Source: Okapia johnstoni (lineage: Eukaryota > Chordata > Mammalia > Artiodactyla > Giraffidae). Taken from it: a stretch of DNA of 64,000 nucleotides. Below, in pieces: positions 51,810-64,000 of the stretch (positions within the stretch are counted from its first letter, which is position 1; each line of letters begins with the position of its first letter). The stretch covers positions 31,030,001 through 31,094,000 of the forward strand of contig CM044320.1 in the NCBI GenBank assembly GCA_024291935.2. Reading direction: 5' to 3'. The translations under genes and the position numbers were made by a program. The notes below the pieces were generated by a model, which ran no database searches, was not told where the DNA came from, and saw only the letters and a program-made list of their open reading frames with translations.

Positions 51810-53663
51810 GGTGGCAATTGAAAATAGATAAAAGGCAAAATACCTCATTTTGCACACTAGAGCAGAAACATCTCTTAAGACTTTCAGCTTCATAGTCTTA
51901 TAAATGATTAAATCAGATCCTCTATTCTATTTGATTGTTTTCATGGAATTATACTATTGAAACTCAGAGCCATTTATAGGATTTCTCTTACAAATATCTT
52001 TGGTTAACCACAGAACAGTCATGATTTTCCTGCCGTTGGTATTGTTTGAGTTCTGTTGATGAGCTCGTGAGAGAGATGACGAGCTGCCTTACAGGGAAAT
52101 AATCAGGAGATATGCTGGGGGCCAGGCAACTTGGAAGCGACAGTATCAATAAGGCATTACGTAAAACCAGCAAGCTGAAAGTGTTGAAAGAGATTAAAGT
52201 GACAAGATGAAAGCAAGAGCCTGGAAGTGGAGTGAAGGAGGAAACTAAGAGAAACCAAATGGATCAAATTTCAAAGAAGTGGAGTTGTAAATAAAAGCTA
52301 GAATTAGTGTTGTGGCATAAGAAAGGAAAAGGAAAATAATGATATTGATAATAATAATTGCTACTATTTATTGAGTTATTTTTTACCAACCAGATACAAA
52401 TTTCCATACACCATCTCATTTAACAACCCCCCTCCCAGTTGTGAGCAAGATATGATCATTCCCATATTGCAAAGGAAGCTTTGATATTTCCGTGATCAGC
52501 TCTCTTCAGGTCTTTCCAGCATTCATTTCAAAGAATCTCCACTCTCTCTCCCCAAACTTCTACTGCAATCTCACCACTTAATAATAGATTATCTCACCTC
52601 CACTCCAAAAGGACAATAGCCACAGGATAACTCCCTTACCTATAGACTACCAAACCCAGAAATTGAACCATTTCCAGAGTTATCCATTCTGCTTCCCTCC
52701 AGTTACAATGGAAGAGATAAATCCTAATGTCTAATGTTATTCCCTGTACCCATTCCCTCTTGTCCCTTTAAGAAAATCCTTCTATCTGCTTCCTCTAGAT
52801 CTTCTACCTCTCTCTTTAAAATTAACAGTAAACAGAAGAAAATTTCCTTGAGCCTATATCTCCTTTTCCTCTCTTTCTTTCAAAGCTTAGTTTCTTCAAA
52901 GAACTATTTATATTTATCCTCTTCACTTCTTTACTTCTCTTTTACTCACCAACCAACCATAATCTGATTTTTCCTACCATGGTCCATTGACACTATGAGC
53001 TCCAACAAAAACCTCCTAGGTTGAGAAACCTAACAGAAATATTTTGGTCTGTAACCTATATAATCTGTTAACACTAGTCTCTGAAACAATCTCTTTCCTA
53101 TGGTCTGAGACCACACTCCTCTGGAGTATCTTTTCTCTGATACTTCTTGGTTTCCTTCACAGGTCTTTTTCTTGGCAGGTCCTTAAGCATGGGATGTTTT
53201 CCTTGCTTCTGTCCTTAGTCATGCTCTCACCATACGTTCTACATGCTATTAACTGCTCATAGGGTTTCAATGCCCACGTCTATGCTGACTCTTAAATTAG
53301 TAACTTCATATTGTATTTTTGTTGATCTTTGAGTCAAAGTCACCACTCTGTCTCATCTGACTGTCTAAAGCAACTTCCTTACTTCTGTCTCTACTCCCAG
53401 TCTTGATCTCACCATCTTGATGCAGTCAAAGTGGTCATTTTAAAATGCACATATTACATTGTTACAAATCCCCAAATTTTTAGTGGTTTTCTATTGCCCT
53501 TGAATAAATTCAAACATTTTGACATGTCTTACAAATCCTTCACACTCATGCTTCCATAAAACATTCCCACCTTACTTCTTTCCACTTTCTCCCTCTTGTT
53601 GAATATGGTGGCTTGCATATGTTGGTATTCCAGAAAAAAAATCTTGAATGCATTAGTCAATGT
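51810..53663. other. Intergenic with probable ancient repeats
   Basis: 52360-52500 has MIR-like words (CTACTATTTATTGAGTTATT, CACCATCTCATTTAACAACC). 52570-53600 is pyrimidine-rich and looks like a decayed dispersed repeat that I cannot assign. No gene is seen. Confidence 0.35.
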
Positions 53664-53673
53664 TGTATAAAGT

Positions 53674-53886
53674 GAAGTGAAAGTGAAGTCACTCAGTCGT
53701 GTCCGACTCTTTGCGATCCCATGGACTGTAGCCTACCAGGCCCCTCCATCCATGGGATTTTCCAGGCAAGAGTACTGGAGTGGGTTGCCATTTCCTTCTC
53801 CAGGGTATCTTCCCAACCTAGGGATCGAACCCAGGTCTCCCAAATTGTAGGTAGATGCTTTACCATCTGAGCCACCAGGGAAGTCC
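53674..53886 (-). mobile_element. Bov-tA SINE with target duplication
   Basis: Complete, well-preserved minus-strand copy. TGTATAAAGT at 53664-53673 and 53887-53896. Confidence 0.93.
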
Positions 53887-53899
53887 TGTATAAAGTATA

Positions 53900-54765
53900 A
53901 ATGTTGCTTAAAGAGAAAGTATCTCACTTAAAAATTCATGCTTTGGTATTTTAAATGTGAGAGAGGACTTTTACATTTGGGGAAAACATTTTTTTTAAGT
54001 AACTAACCTGGACTCAATTGGGAGAGGGTGGTTTTTTAACTAAATCTTCTGGTTGTGATTAAGTCTCTTTCTTTGAGTTCAGGTCCTGACACAAGAAAAC
54101 TTTGGTAAATAAATTTCAACTCCTTAGACGATGATCTCTGAGGGAATTGGACAATGAGCTAGTAGAAAAGGAAAAACCTGTAGAGCACGGAGCCCATGAT
54201 TCATTTCAGAGCAGAGCAGAGGTATTACTAGATGACATGGTGATAAAAGCAAGATCATTTGCTTTTCCCACTAGCTCACTGGCCCTACACTTGCTACCAG
54301 AGCAATGCTATAGGCAAATATTCAAAAGATCTGTTCTTTTAAAGCACTTCAAATTGGCTCAGCAGACTCAGTTGGGTCTTGTGACTGACTGAACATGGGG
54401 AGCAAATATGACTTCTGAAGGATCTCTAAGTCTTTGCTTAGAACAACGACCAAGAAATGGAGCATCAGGGAACCACTATTAACTTCATAGAGCTTGAGGC
54501 TCTCTGAATCGACCTCAAGCTGCCACTAGGAACCACCACCAGGCACTCCAGAAATCCAGACTGGGAGTAGCACATCGTCTTACCAAACAGTATTCTTTTT
54601 TTCCCCCCTGTGGCAGCTCTCCATTTCTTTTGAGAAAATAAGGAGAAAATCTTTACTGTTCACTTAGCATCTGGTGAAAAGGATAGAGATTGAAGGTATT
54701 TTATTATCATCCTCATTGATGAGGGAGAATAACATGAACCTGAGGAATTACAAGTTGATTGAAAG
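53900..54765. other. Intergenic, no gene seen
   Basis: The frame at 54147-54392 is unrecognised. No other feature can be supported. Confidence 0.35.
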
Positions 54766-54774
54766 TTTAAGATA

Positions 54775-55081
54775 GTGGAGTCACTCTGTCATGTCTGACT
54801 CTTTGTGACCCCATGGACTATATAGTCCATGTAATTCTCCAGGACAGAACACTGGATGGGTAACTGTTCCCTTCTCCAGAGGATCTTCCCAACCCAGGGA
54901 TCGAACCCAGATCTCCCACATTGCAGGCAGATTCTTTACCAGCTGAGCCACCAACAAAACCCAAGAATACTAGAATGGGTAGCCTATTCCTTCTCCAGGG
55001 GATCTTCCCAACTTGGGAATTGAACAGGGGTCTCCTGCATTGCAGGTGAATTCTTTACCAGCTGAACTACCAGGGAAGCCC
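54775..55081 (-). mobile_element. Bov-tA SINE with tandemly repeated head segment
   Basis: A minus-strand Bov-tA (54775-54962) is followed at once by a second copy of its head half (54963-55081). Both contain CTTCCCAAC...GAATTGAAC/GATCGAACC and TTCTTTACCAGCTGA. The short word AAGATA at 54769-54774 and 55082-55087 bounds the whole unit. Confidence 0.8.
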
Positions 55082-55097
55082 AAGATAATAAAATGTT

Positions 55098-55279
55098 TAC
55101 ATTTATTTTTATTTTGGCTGTGCTGGGTTTTCATTGCAGTACACGGGCTTTTCTAGTTGTGGCACATGGGCTTAGTTGTCCTGTGGCATGAGGGAACTTA
55201 ATTCCCTGACTAGGGATCGAACCCTCATCTGCTGCATTGGAGGGTGGATTCTCAACCACTGGACCATGAAGGAAATCCC
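55098..55279 (-). mobile_element. CHR-type SINE
   Basis: TTTTGGCTGTGCTGGGTTTTC at left to CTGGACCATGAAGGAAATCCC at right, minus strand. Confidence 0.83.
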
Positions 55280-55284
55280 ATAAA

Positions 55285-56150
55285 AGGTTTTTTTACATTA
55301 ACTCAGATCTCAGAATAATTTGGCAGGTATAAACTGAGAAAAAGACTTCACTGGGAAATTGACTTACTTTTGGTTTATACAGCAGCTATCATCATGGCTT
55401 AGACACAATAGATGCAATGAAATTACATTCCAGCTGGATTGCAGTTATAGAAAACAACATGAAAATCCCAATAGCTTCAATCAACAAAGAAGTTATTTCT
55501 CAAGTATGCTACATGTCCCATGCAAGCTGGCAAGGAGGCTCAAGGTTGCAACCAATTGAAAAGTGGGTTCTTACACCAGCAATTAAACACTCGGGTATAG
55601 AAGTAACACATGTCTATTCTGCCCATCACTCATTGGCCAGAAGTAGCCACTGGTCCCCTCATTATCCAAACACAAATGTGGCCCAGAAGTGTATGTGCTT
55701 TGAGACAGAATATCCAAAAGAAATGGGAGGCATGGGAGGCAAGCATGAATGAGGGCTATGATAAACATGTTGAACGACAGATGAGTTTTACATTGTGAAC
55801 ATTTATATTATGGCCTATGACACATGTATGCTTGAGGCTCCAAAATAGTATTTTTCAATCTTGAGAAATTTTAAATTCTCAAGAATATATGGAATCCCAG
55901 TTTGAGAAACTAGAAGTTAAACATTATCCTACCGGGTGATCACCCTAAGAAGCTTTAAGTGTAAGAGCAAATATGGGCGCTGGAATTGCTTGGTAGATTT
56001 CCAAAATAAACAAACTTTAATATTTAAAAATTTTTTCATCACAATAAAAACACAAAATGTAAGATTCTTATACAAACTAGAATACTTCTAAGTAAATTCC
56101 CAAGAACCTTATTTGTTTAGAATCCAGTTGGAGAAATAGCTCTCTAGTTA
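55285..56150. other. Intergenic, no gene seen
   Basis: Overlapping plus-strand frames at 55359-55798 have no recognisable domain. Confidence 0.35.
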
Positions 56151-56157
56151 AAGAAAA

Positions 56158-56402
56158 AATCTGACATTTATTGAATGCTTGCCATATGCCATGGTTTCTT
56201 AAACACTCTACATGAAATAATTCTTTGAATCTGCATGACAACCATGTTACAGAGACATTTGTTATCCACATTTTCCTTGTGGGTGAACAGAGGCACAGAG
56301 TGTTGAAGTCACATAGCTGTGGAATAGCCTTACTGTGGTTTGAACCTAGGAAAACTGGATGCAGGGTATTCATTGTTCTTAACCTTTGCACTATACTGCC
56401 TC
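56158..56402 (+). repeat. MIR SINE
   Basis: TTTATTGAATGCTTGCCATAT, GAACAGAGGCACAGAGTG, CACATAGCTGTGG and TTCTTAACCTTTGCACTATAC follow the MIR order nearly end to end. Confidence 0.75.
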
Positions 56403-56884
56403 TTTAAGAATCTCAGGAATGCTTTTAATGTTGTAATAGTTGTGCTTACTAAAATATTCCTGTAAAGCCATAAGCCATTCCAAATATGTAGACAAGTTAG
56501 AGATTTTCTTGCATTTGTTCATTTATTTATTCAACAGATAGGTTTCCTAATTTGTGCAATAGTGATCTTGACAAATAAAAGATAAGAACTTTTCATCTCA
56601 TGGAAAATGAGATATATACATAATTACCTAAAAAACAAAATAGAGAACTATTATAAAACACGTGCAATTATTTAGCTTATTTATTTGTTTCTGGTTTATT
56701 AAGACACCCCCTCCTTCAGACTGCATGTTTTATATAAAGAAGTACTTTTCCTGTCTTGCCTACAATTGTTTTCTCCATGCCTAAAAGCCTAGGAAATTGC
56801 AGGTGATCCTCCATAAATATTTGTGGGAATGAATGTATGAATGAATGATAAGAAATGTCACTGCCAGATAGACGCCCAGCACAG

Positions 56885-56971
56885 AAGTATGTGCTTTATG
56901 TGGTTTCTCTCATTTAATTTTCAAAACAAGTTTACAAATAAGAAACTGAGATTTAAAGTGCCATAAGTTGG
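56885..56971 (+). repeat. MIR SINE, left part
   Basis: TTTCTCTCATTTAATTTTCA and AAATAAGAAACTGAGATTTA match MIR. Split by an L1 and resumed at 57393. Confidence 0.55.
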
Positions 56972-57392
56972 AAGGACTTACTGTATAGCACATGGAACTC
57001 TACTCAAGGTTATGTGCCAGCCTAGATGGGAAAGGGTTTGGGGAGAATGGATACTTGTATATGTATGGCTGAGTCCCTTTGCTATTCACCTGAAACTATC
57101 ACAACATGGTTAATCAGCTATGCATGCATGCATGCTCAGTTGCTACAGTCGTGTCCAACTCTTTGTGACCCAATGGACCATAGCCCTTCAGGCTCCTCTT
57201 TCCATGGAGATTCTCCAGGTAAGAATCCTGAAATGGGCTGCCATGCCCTCCTCCGGGGGATCTTCCCCACTCCAGGGTCGAACCCGAGTCTTCTGCCTTG
57301 CAGGCGGATTCTTTACTGCTGAGCCACTGGGGAAGCCCTAACTGGCTATACCCCAATACAAAATAAAAAGTTTAAGGTTTGAAAAAGAAATG
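56972..57392 (+). mobile_element. L1 3'-end insertion inside a MIR
   Basis: CTGTATAGCACATGGAACTC to CTATACCCCAATACAAAATAA plus A-rich tail, itself split by the Bov-tA at 57121-57339. Bounded by AAGTGCCATAAGTTGG (56956-56971) and AAGTCCCATTAGTTGG (57393-57408), a 16-bp target duplication with two mismatches. Confidence 0.8.
57121..57339 (-). mobile_element. Bov-tA SINE inside an L1
   Basis: Complete minus-strand copy, left end GCATGCATGCATGCTCAG. TAATCAGCTAT and TAACTGGCTAT on the two sides are the probable target duplication. Confidence 0.9.
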
Positions 57393-57490
57393 AAGTCCCA
57401 TTAGTTGGAAATAGCCAAGCCAGAATTTGAACCGAGCTCTTGATGACTTTACATTCAGTATCTGCTCTGACTGGAAAACACTGCCTCTCA
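57393..57490 (+). repeat. MIR SINE, right part
   Basis: AATAGCCAAGCCAGAATTTGA, then ACCGAGCTCTTG and CACTGCCTCT: MIR 3' end. Confidence 0.55.
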
Positions 57491-57494
57491 GTGT

Positions 57495-58290
57495 GGGCCA
57501 GAAGAATGCGGACATAGTTCTATGGGAAATTGTTTTCTTCCAAACTCCTGCCTGATGATGAACAGATCATATATAAAAAGAAACATTTCCGATGACTCCT
57601 ACCATTTTTGTCTAAAGCAAGGACAAAAGAAGATATTGCAAAGCCAGATGACTAGATATTTATCAGTCAGAAATGTCTCAAAAATACAGCTTGATTAGTG
57701 GATTGCAGTATGTTCAGTAATTAATTAAGAGTTTGATTTGTAAAAACAAAGCATGATGGCTCCTACACACACCATGTGTCCCTTGAGCAAATGAAGATAG
57801 AGCTCAATGCTGAGGCTCCCAGTTCAGCTAAGCAGTCACAGATGTGACTCAAATTAGAAGGATGAACTCTGAATAACAATAACACCATCCAAATTAGCAA
57901 GTAGTATCTAAAATTTCTCCCGGAAAAGCTGGAGCCTGTGTCTAGGGTCCAAGTTTGTGAGCATTATATTCTGTTCAAACTGATTTGGGGGTCAGTTTGG
58001 GCCCGTGCCACATCTCATGAGACCTCTTGGAGAAATGAGAAAGGTGTTCCTGCAAGTTGTTCAGTGGAACAGCACTGAGAGAGCTCTAAGGGTGGAATCT
58101 ATAGTTCATGTGGGAAAACCAGCCTATTCCTACTCCAGCTGTGTGTGTGTATGTGTGCGCGCACATGCAAGCTCGACAGACGTGCATTACCATTTGTGGA
58201 AACAGATAAACTTTCTGTTGAAAGTCATTGCCTCTGTAGAAAGTGGAGCTTGATTTCCTAGAGCAGATATTGTTTTATTTTAAGCTTTGT
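57495..58290. other. Intergenic, no gene seen
   Basis: A TGTGTGTGTATGTGTGCGCGC patch lies near 58140-58165. No gene is seen. Confidence 0.35.
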
Positions 58291-58300
58291 TGTAAGCCTA

Positions 58301-58514
58301 TGCAGGCCTTTCCTGGTGGCTCAGGGTAAAAGAATCAGCCTGCCAATACAAGAGACTTGGGTTTGATTTCGGGGTCAGGAAAATTCCCTGGAGAAGGAAA
58401 TGGCAACCGATTCCAGTGTTCTTGCCTGGAAAATCCCATGGACAGAGGAGCCTGGTGGGCTATAGTCCGTAGGGTTGCAAAAGAGTTAAACACGACTTAG
58501 CAACTGAACAACAA
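58301..58514 (+). mobile_element. Bov-tA SINE with target duplication
   Basis: Complete copy. TAAGCCTA at 58293-58300 and 58515-58522. Confidence 0.9.
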
Positions 58515-58956
58515 TAAGCCTACACAACTTCTTAAAGTATAAACATTTTGTTTTACAGAATTGTCACCATAGAGGAGGGTACAAAATAAGACTCTGACAG
58601 ATCTTAACAAGGATTCAAAGATTATGGCTCTGCAACCAAAGGTGCTGTGTCTTTTAGGGGATATTTATGCAATAAATACAATTAGAATTAAAATGTACTT
58701 AACAAACAAGATCTTATTTCTTATCAAGACAAGTAGAACACATATCTTAGATACTCACAGAATATAAATACTCTACATTGATAGTCACTTATTTTCATTG
58801 TGAAAAAATGAATATTTGCCAAAATATTCATATTATTTTACCTTCTACTATGATAGAACACAATAAAGAGAGGGTCTACATCAGTTCATCTCTTCCCATG
58901 TTGCTTATTGCCTATGTTACTCAGTTCCCATCTGGATAAATGCTTTGTGTTATATA

Positions 58957-59390
58957 TTCTTTTTTAAATTAATTTTATTGAAGCATATTTGATTTACAAT
59001 GCTGTGTTAATTTCCGCTGTACAGCAAAGTGACTTAGTTATAAATATATGTATTTTTTTCATATTCTTTTCCATTCTGGTTTATCACAAGATATTAAATA
59101 TAGTTCCCTGTGCTATACAGTAGGACCTTGTTGTTAATCCACTCTATATATAATAGTTTGCATCTGCTAATCTAAACTCCCAATCCTTCTCTCCCCTACC
59201 TCCTTCCCCTTGGCAACCACAAGTCTGTTCTCTATGTTTGTGAATCTGTTTCTGTTTTGTAGATAGGTTCATTTGTGTCATATTTTACATTCCAATATAT
59301 GTGATATCATATGGCATTAGCCTTTCTCTTTCTGACTTACTTCACTTAATATGACAATCTCTTGGTCTGTGTCATATATCCTGCTTCCTT
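58957..59390 (-). mobile_element. L1 3' end, minus strand
   Basis: TTAATTTTATTGAAGCATAT, GCTGTACAGCAAAGTGACTTA and CCTGTGCTATACAGTAGGACC are the reverse complement of an older L1 3'UTR. Confidence 0.7.
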
Positions 59391-59394
59391 AATT

Positions 59395-60910
59395 CACTGC
59401 TGTTTATTCCTTCTTGCAGCCTTTCTATGTCGATGGAAGAAGAACAATACTTGCTTTTGGCTGCTACCTCGTCTGTTTTGGTAGGCTGCCCGACCTTCTT
59501 CCTTCATCATCCTGACTTTTTAATACTAAAATGACATGGTTGGCCTGTCATTTCAAAAGGTATTAGGAAGACTGCCTTCACTTCATTCCTTTCGTATTGT
59601 GTTTTTAAACAGTCACTTGGCCTTAGCTGACTTAGAAATTTATTTCTTCTACATTTTTGATAGACACATGAGTTCACAATATTCAGAAGAAAGTTCATGG
59701 GCTTCTGGAATTTGTAAATAGCATTTATTCCAGGCCACGCCTTATGAAACTGTTTTGAAAATTGAAGACAAAAGTCCATCAGAAAGTTGCATTCCGTTCT
59801 CTGAAGTTAAAAGAATATTCCACAATCTTAGTTGTAAGAAAAATGCTTATTCGAGTGTTTTCTATAATTTCCTGCTTTAAAAGGGTGAAATACACCTGTC
59901 AAGACATTTAACCCTCTTACTTCTGAATTAGTCTTGCTGACTCGTACCTAGAGTGTATGATCCATGATCTGTTTGATGACCTGGAAGTATTCTCTTAAGG
60001 CAAATGATACCAAGGTCAAGCAACCTGTAGGAAACAATTTTTTCTTTGCTTTTTAACAAAAATCTCACCATTAACCAAAGCCTTGCTTTCTGGATTTCGT
60101 CTCACTTTTGATGGCAACTGACAAGATCAGGAATCTTCAAAACATCTTTCTTGGGTTGTCTTTTAATTGACAAGTCTTGATGTGATTGTACATGTTTCTG
60201 GTTCTAACTTCTTTTTAATGATAGAGATGAGCTGATAGCATATGTATGTGTTCTCCATTAGGCCAGGGAAATTAAGAGAGAAGCTTATCCTCAGTCCTTA
60301 GTCATTTAAAAATTAGTTTCCTTATTTTCCTGCCCCAGATGAATTCTGCATTGTTTTAATGAATTCATTCACAGTGTGAGGGCACACAGCACTGAAGAGA
60401 CCTCAAGCAGTTTCACATTACAGACACTGACAGAACTTGCTAGCAATCTTCAAAGGCTTCTGTACTTTTATTGCTTCATCATTTCATGAGAAAATTATTT
60501 TTAGGCTGTTGCCCCCTCCTTTCTTTTTTAAACAACAACCAAAAAAAGAAAAAAGAAAGAAAGAAAGGGCAAGCAGGGGACATTATCTGAACTATAACTA
60601 TTTAGAAAGATTTACATAATTTGTAACTGATGTAGATGGCCAAAAATAGATTTATCTCATTTATAATTGAAGCAAATGAATTATCAATGGCTTTCTAATA
60701 TTTTTTAGCAGTAGCTACATTTTTTAAAAATGCAATCTTATACAGAAGACCAATAGATAAAAGGGAGGCCACTCTAGCTGAAATACAAATAGGAAACTCC
60801 CAGAAATCTGTCTCATCACCCTACCTTTGGTGATCTCTAGGTCACCGCTATAAGCCTCTTAGACACTACATTCCCAAGTCTAACACTCAAGGATTCTACT
60901 TAATTCAATT
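59395..60910. other. Intergenic, no gene seen
   Basis: A small (AAAG)n run lies at 60541-60567. Frames at 59507-59779 are unrecognised. Confidence 0.4.
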
Positions 60911-60913
60911 TGT

Positions 60914-61140
60914 GCTTGCATGCATGCTAAATCACTTCAGTTGTGTTCGATTCTTTGTGACCCTAGAGACTGTAGCCCACTAGGGTCCTCTGTCCATGGG
61001 ATTCTCCAGGCAAGAATACTAAAGGGGTTGCCATGCCCTCCTCCAGGGGATCTTCCCCTCCCAGTGATTGAACCCACATCTCTTATATCTCCTGCAATGG
61101 CAGACGGGTTCTTTACCACATAGTACCATCTGGGAAGCCT
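60914..61140 (-). mobile_element. Bov-tA SINE
   Basis: Minus-strand copy, GCTTGCATGCATGCTAAATC at left, ACCATCTGGGAAGCC at right. Confidence 0.88.
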
Positions 61141-61144
61141 CAGT

Positions 61145-63180
61145 TTAATTTGATAAAAATGTAATTCAGTGTCTACAATATAACTGGAGACACAAACAAA
61201 AATGCAGTGTAGTTCCTACTTCAGAAGCCCAGACAATTCTATGGTTTGAACACAGTAGCTGATTATATTCCTATCAAATTATTTAAACCCCCAAACAACC
61301 CAAGGGTCTCTCAGACAGTAACATGGACCCCAGTGCTTGGTGCTGATTACTATTCAAATAATGCTCACTGAGCAAATTTATTGAGAGAATGAGAGAATTT
61401 AAGTTAAATAAAAGACTTGAATGATTAAATAAAATAATGGATAATAAGCCAAGAGTAAATGAAAATATAGTTCTAGGGAAACATTATGTTCACTAACAAT
61501 AGCTTAAAATAAATGTTATCCTTTTGAACCCTTAAATCAAGTTTCTGTATGGTTAAAAAATAATGAATGCCATTCTTGTCAGTTCCCCTGTAATAAGCAG
61601 TGATCATATACTTCAAAGGAAATCCTATCTTTTACTTAACTATGGAATAGTACTCCATGAGAGGAAACACTTAATTCCAACTGATGATTAGCATATGCCT
61701 TGAAAAATAAGGAAAACGACTCAATGATTCTTAAATGTTAACTGATTTTAATATCTTACTTGGGCCTCTTAAGGCTTCTCAAGGCCTCTGCTAATATCCT
61801 GTAACCTGAAATTCTCTAATATTGACAAAGCAAATAAGCAAATGTCCTGTACATTTTAAGTTGCAAGCTTAAGTATTTCTTTGCTCTTTCTTTTCCTTTT
61901 ATGAGACATTCTCCTTTTTTTCTACTGGAAGCTTCACAGGGCAAACTGTTCCAGCACCTATGATTTGCGCTGTGGACCGAAGAACAGAGTGGAGATCAAT
62001 ATCACTGGAGACTCTGCCAGAAAGTATGGGAGAACAATGAATGACATGTAGGTGAAATTTTCAAAAAATCACTATTTTGTATTCACTGGTTGCTGCTTCA
62101 TCCAAATAAACAATATCTCTATGTACCTCTGCCAAGTACATGCATAACTTTTTGTTCTTTTAGGCTAAAAGGCCCACTTTTACAGACATTTTCTATTTTG
62201 TTCATTTACTTTGGAAAATAAAAATACAAATGATTAAATTAAACCATATATAAACTCACATTTAGAGAAATAATAACTTTTATAAATAGCTCTTTTAATA
62301 CAACCAACTATCCTTTGGGCATATAAATAAAAAGTTGCTTATTATAAAGAGCATTACAAATTGACCACCAGAGAGAGAAAAAATACACTATTACACTATG
62401 ACAGCTCTAACCAATAAACTGGGCTAAGAGCTAACCTAAATATTAGGTGTAGTCATCAGGATAAGATAAATCAACTTAGAATTCATTTAAAGCACAACAT
62501 TTTAAAACAAAAAGAAAATAATTACATATACGATGCTATGTACACTTGATGGAATATACTAGAGTGATTTAAAATGAGTGTCATAAAAAGCATTTGGGGA
62601 AATGAAGGATATTTCCACAAAGCCATTTTGATGTAGGTATGGGAAAACGGCAAATTTAAAATAATTCGTTTTTTTAAAAATCTCCAGGTAATGGTTTAAG
62701 TTGACACTAATGAGCCTGTTCATCCTTAACCTGATTAAAAGATGCTTGGGGTTTCCAGTTGCATTATTTGACCCTTATAGGTATATAAATAATCTTTATC
62801 CCAGAAAAACTATGGGTACCAGTGTTCTAGAGCTAGATTCTAAAAATACTATCACATCTATTTTCCAATAGAGTACTAAGAGAGCTATTTAAAATTTAAC
62901 TGAGAATTTTCTATAATTGAAACTAAGAAACATATCATGGCCAGATCTATTATTTAGTATGTGTGCAAAAAAAATGCCCAAAGAGAAAGCTTAAAAAACA
63001 CAGAGTTGTCTGTACTCTGTATTTTTTAAAGAGAGAGAATAAAAATGATTATTACACAGATCTATGTATTAACTGAAAGTAGAGTGATATCATCTTCATA
63101 AATTTACAAAAATCAGAGTATTTAATTTGTGGACCATTGTAATCCACACAATGATGTGGACCATTCCAAATACTTCCAGC
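61145..63180. other. Repeat-poor intergenic stretch
   Basis: About 2 kb without a recognisable young SINE. It contains the weak exon candidate listed separately. Nothing else can be supported. Confidence 0.4.
61932..62047 (+). other. Candidate isolated exon, unrecognised
   Basis: A pyrimidine tract (about 61885-61922) and AG precede, and a donor-like GTAGGT follows (62048-62053). Between them one frame stays open and would encode a Cys-containing peptide with two N-glycosylation-type sequons (NCS, NIT). The frame ends in TAG at 62049-62051 if not spliced. I recognise no protein family. It could equally be a chance ORF or a pseudo-exon. Confidence 0.22.
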
Positions 63181-63186
63181 AATGTA

Positions 63187-63449
63187 AAATGGCAACCCAC
63201 TCCAGTATTCTTGCTTGGAGAATTCTGTGGACAGAGGAGCCTGGAGGGCTGCTGTCCATAGGGTCACACAGAGTTGGTCATGACTGAGGCGACTTAGCAT
63301 GCATGCATGCATGCATTGGAGAAGGAAATGGCAACCTACTCCAGTATTCTTGCCTGGAGAATTCCAGGGACAGAGGAGCCTGGTGGGCTGCTGTCCATGG
63401 GTCGCACAGAGTCAGACATGACTATGGGGTCGCACAGCAGCAGCAGCAG
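63187..63449 (+). mobile_element. Bov-A2 SINE (BovA dimer)
   Basis: Two BovA units in tandem (63187-63296 and 63316-63430), each with CTCCAGTATTCTTGC and GAGGAGCCTGG, joined by a GCATGCATGCATGCATGCAT linker and ending in a CAGCAGCAGCAG run. There is no tRNA-like head, which distinguishes it from Bov-tA. Confidence 0.85.
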
Positions 63450-63905
63450 AAGAACATTCAAAATACTTGGAGAATACCTCACACCATATATAAAAAGTAA
63501 TTCAATATGAATCAAAGATCAAAATATAACAGCTAAAGGTACAAAATTCCTAGAAGAAAATATTAGGCAATGGTTTCTTAAATATGATACAACACACTAG
63601 CAACAAAGAAAAAATTGATAAATTGAACTTAATCAAAGTTTAAAATTTCTGTGCTTCAAAGGACACCACAAAGAAAGTGACGAGACAACCTACAGAAGGG
63701 GAGAAAATATTTACAAATCCTGTATCTGATAAGTAATTAGCCTATAGAACACATAAAGTGCTCTTACAACTCAACAAACAAAGATAAACAATGAAAAAAC
63801 AGGCAAGATTTAAACGAACATTTCTCCAAGATATACAACTTACCAATGAAAAAATTCAACATTATTACTAGTCATTAGTGAAATGTAAATCAAAACTTCA
63901 AGGAG
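63450..63905 (+). mobile_element. Old L1, ORF2 3' region
   Basis: AAAGAAAAAATTGATAAATTG, TCAAAGTTTAAAATTTCTGTG and GATTTAAACGAACATTTCTCC follow L1 ORF2/3' sense order. Stops throughout. Confidence 0.7.
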
Positions 63906-63906
63906 G

Positions 63907-64000
63907 GACTTCTCTGGTGGTACAGTAGATGGGAATCTGCCTGTCAGTTCAGGAGACACCAGTTCGATTCCTGGTCTGGGAAGATCTTGCATCCCGTGGG
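63907..64000 (+). mobile_element. CHR-type SINE, cut by window end
   Basis: ACTTCTCTGGTGGTACAGTAG head and CCAGTTCGATTCCTGGTCTG. The remainder lies beyond the window. Confidence 0.8.

Overview
This is a nuclear genomic window from a ruminant, most likely a bovid. The evidence is the repeat content: BovB (RTE-clade) LINEs, about twenty Bov-tA SINEs, a Bov-A2 dimer, tRNA-derived cetartiodactyl (CHR-type) SINEs and ruminant L1 pieces. The background is AT-rich and otherwise gene-poor. I found no multi-exon host gene, no rRNA or functional tRNA gene, and no CRISPR or prokaryotic feature. Most open reading frames are SINE, BovB or L1 reading frames or chance frames.

The one substantial gene is at 46000-47976 on the minus strand: a complete, uninterrupted, intronless FOXK2 coding sequence of 658 codons. 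It sits inside a full processed-mRNA copy (44250-48099) with a GC-rich 5'UTR, a 1.74-kb 3'UTR, a correctly spaced AATAAA and a poly(A) tract. The copy is bounded by identical 15-bp target-site duplications (44235-44249 and 48100-48114). It landed within ORF2 of a minus-strand L1, whose two halves flank it (about 42985-44249 and 48100-48545). FHA domain, forkhead domain, recognition helix, basic tail and C-terminal SUMO-type motifs are all intact. The perfect duplications and open frame suggest a young insertion. Whether it is expressed cannot be read from the sequence.

Layout. 1-1550 shows no gene. 1551-3718 is a minus-strand BovB split by a plus-strand BovB that still has a 397-codon reverse-transcriptase frame. 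3.7-42 kb is intergenic sequence packed with SINEs, L1 and BovB 3' ends, MIR remnants, DNA-transposon fossils (two Tigger-type, one hAT-Charlie-like, one mariner scrap) and microsatellites. 42.7-48.8 kb holds L1, the FOXK2 retrocopy and a SINE. 48.8-64 kb is again intergenic, with SINEs and old repeats, including a MIR/L1/Bov-tA triple nest at 56.9-57.5 kb and one weak candidate exon near 62.0 kb.

The genes do not form a pathway. The unifying process is retrotransposition: L1-type machinery supplied the L1s and very probably the FOXK2 copy, and BovB supplied its own 3' fragments.
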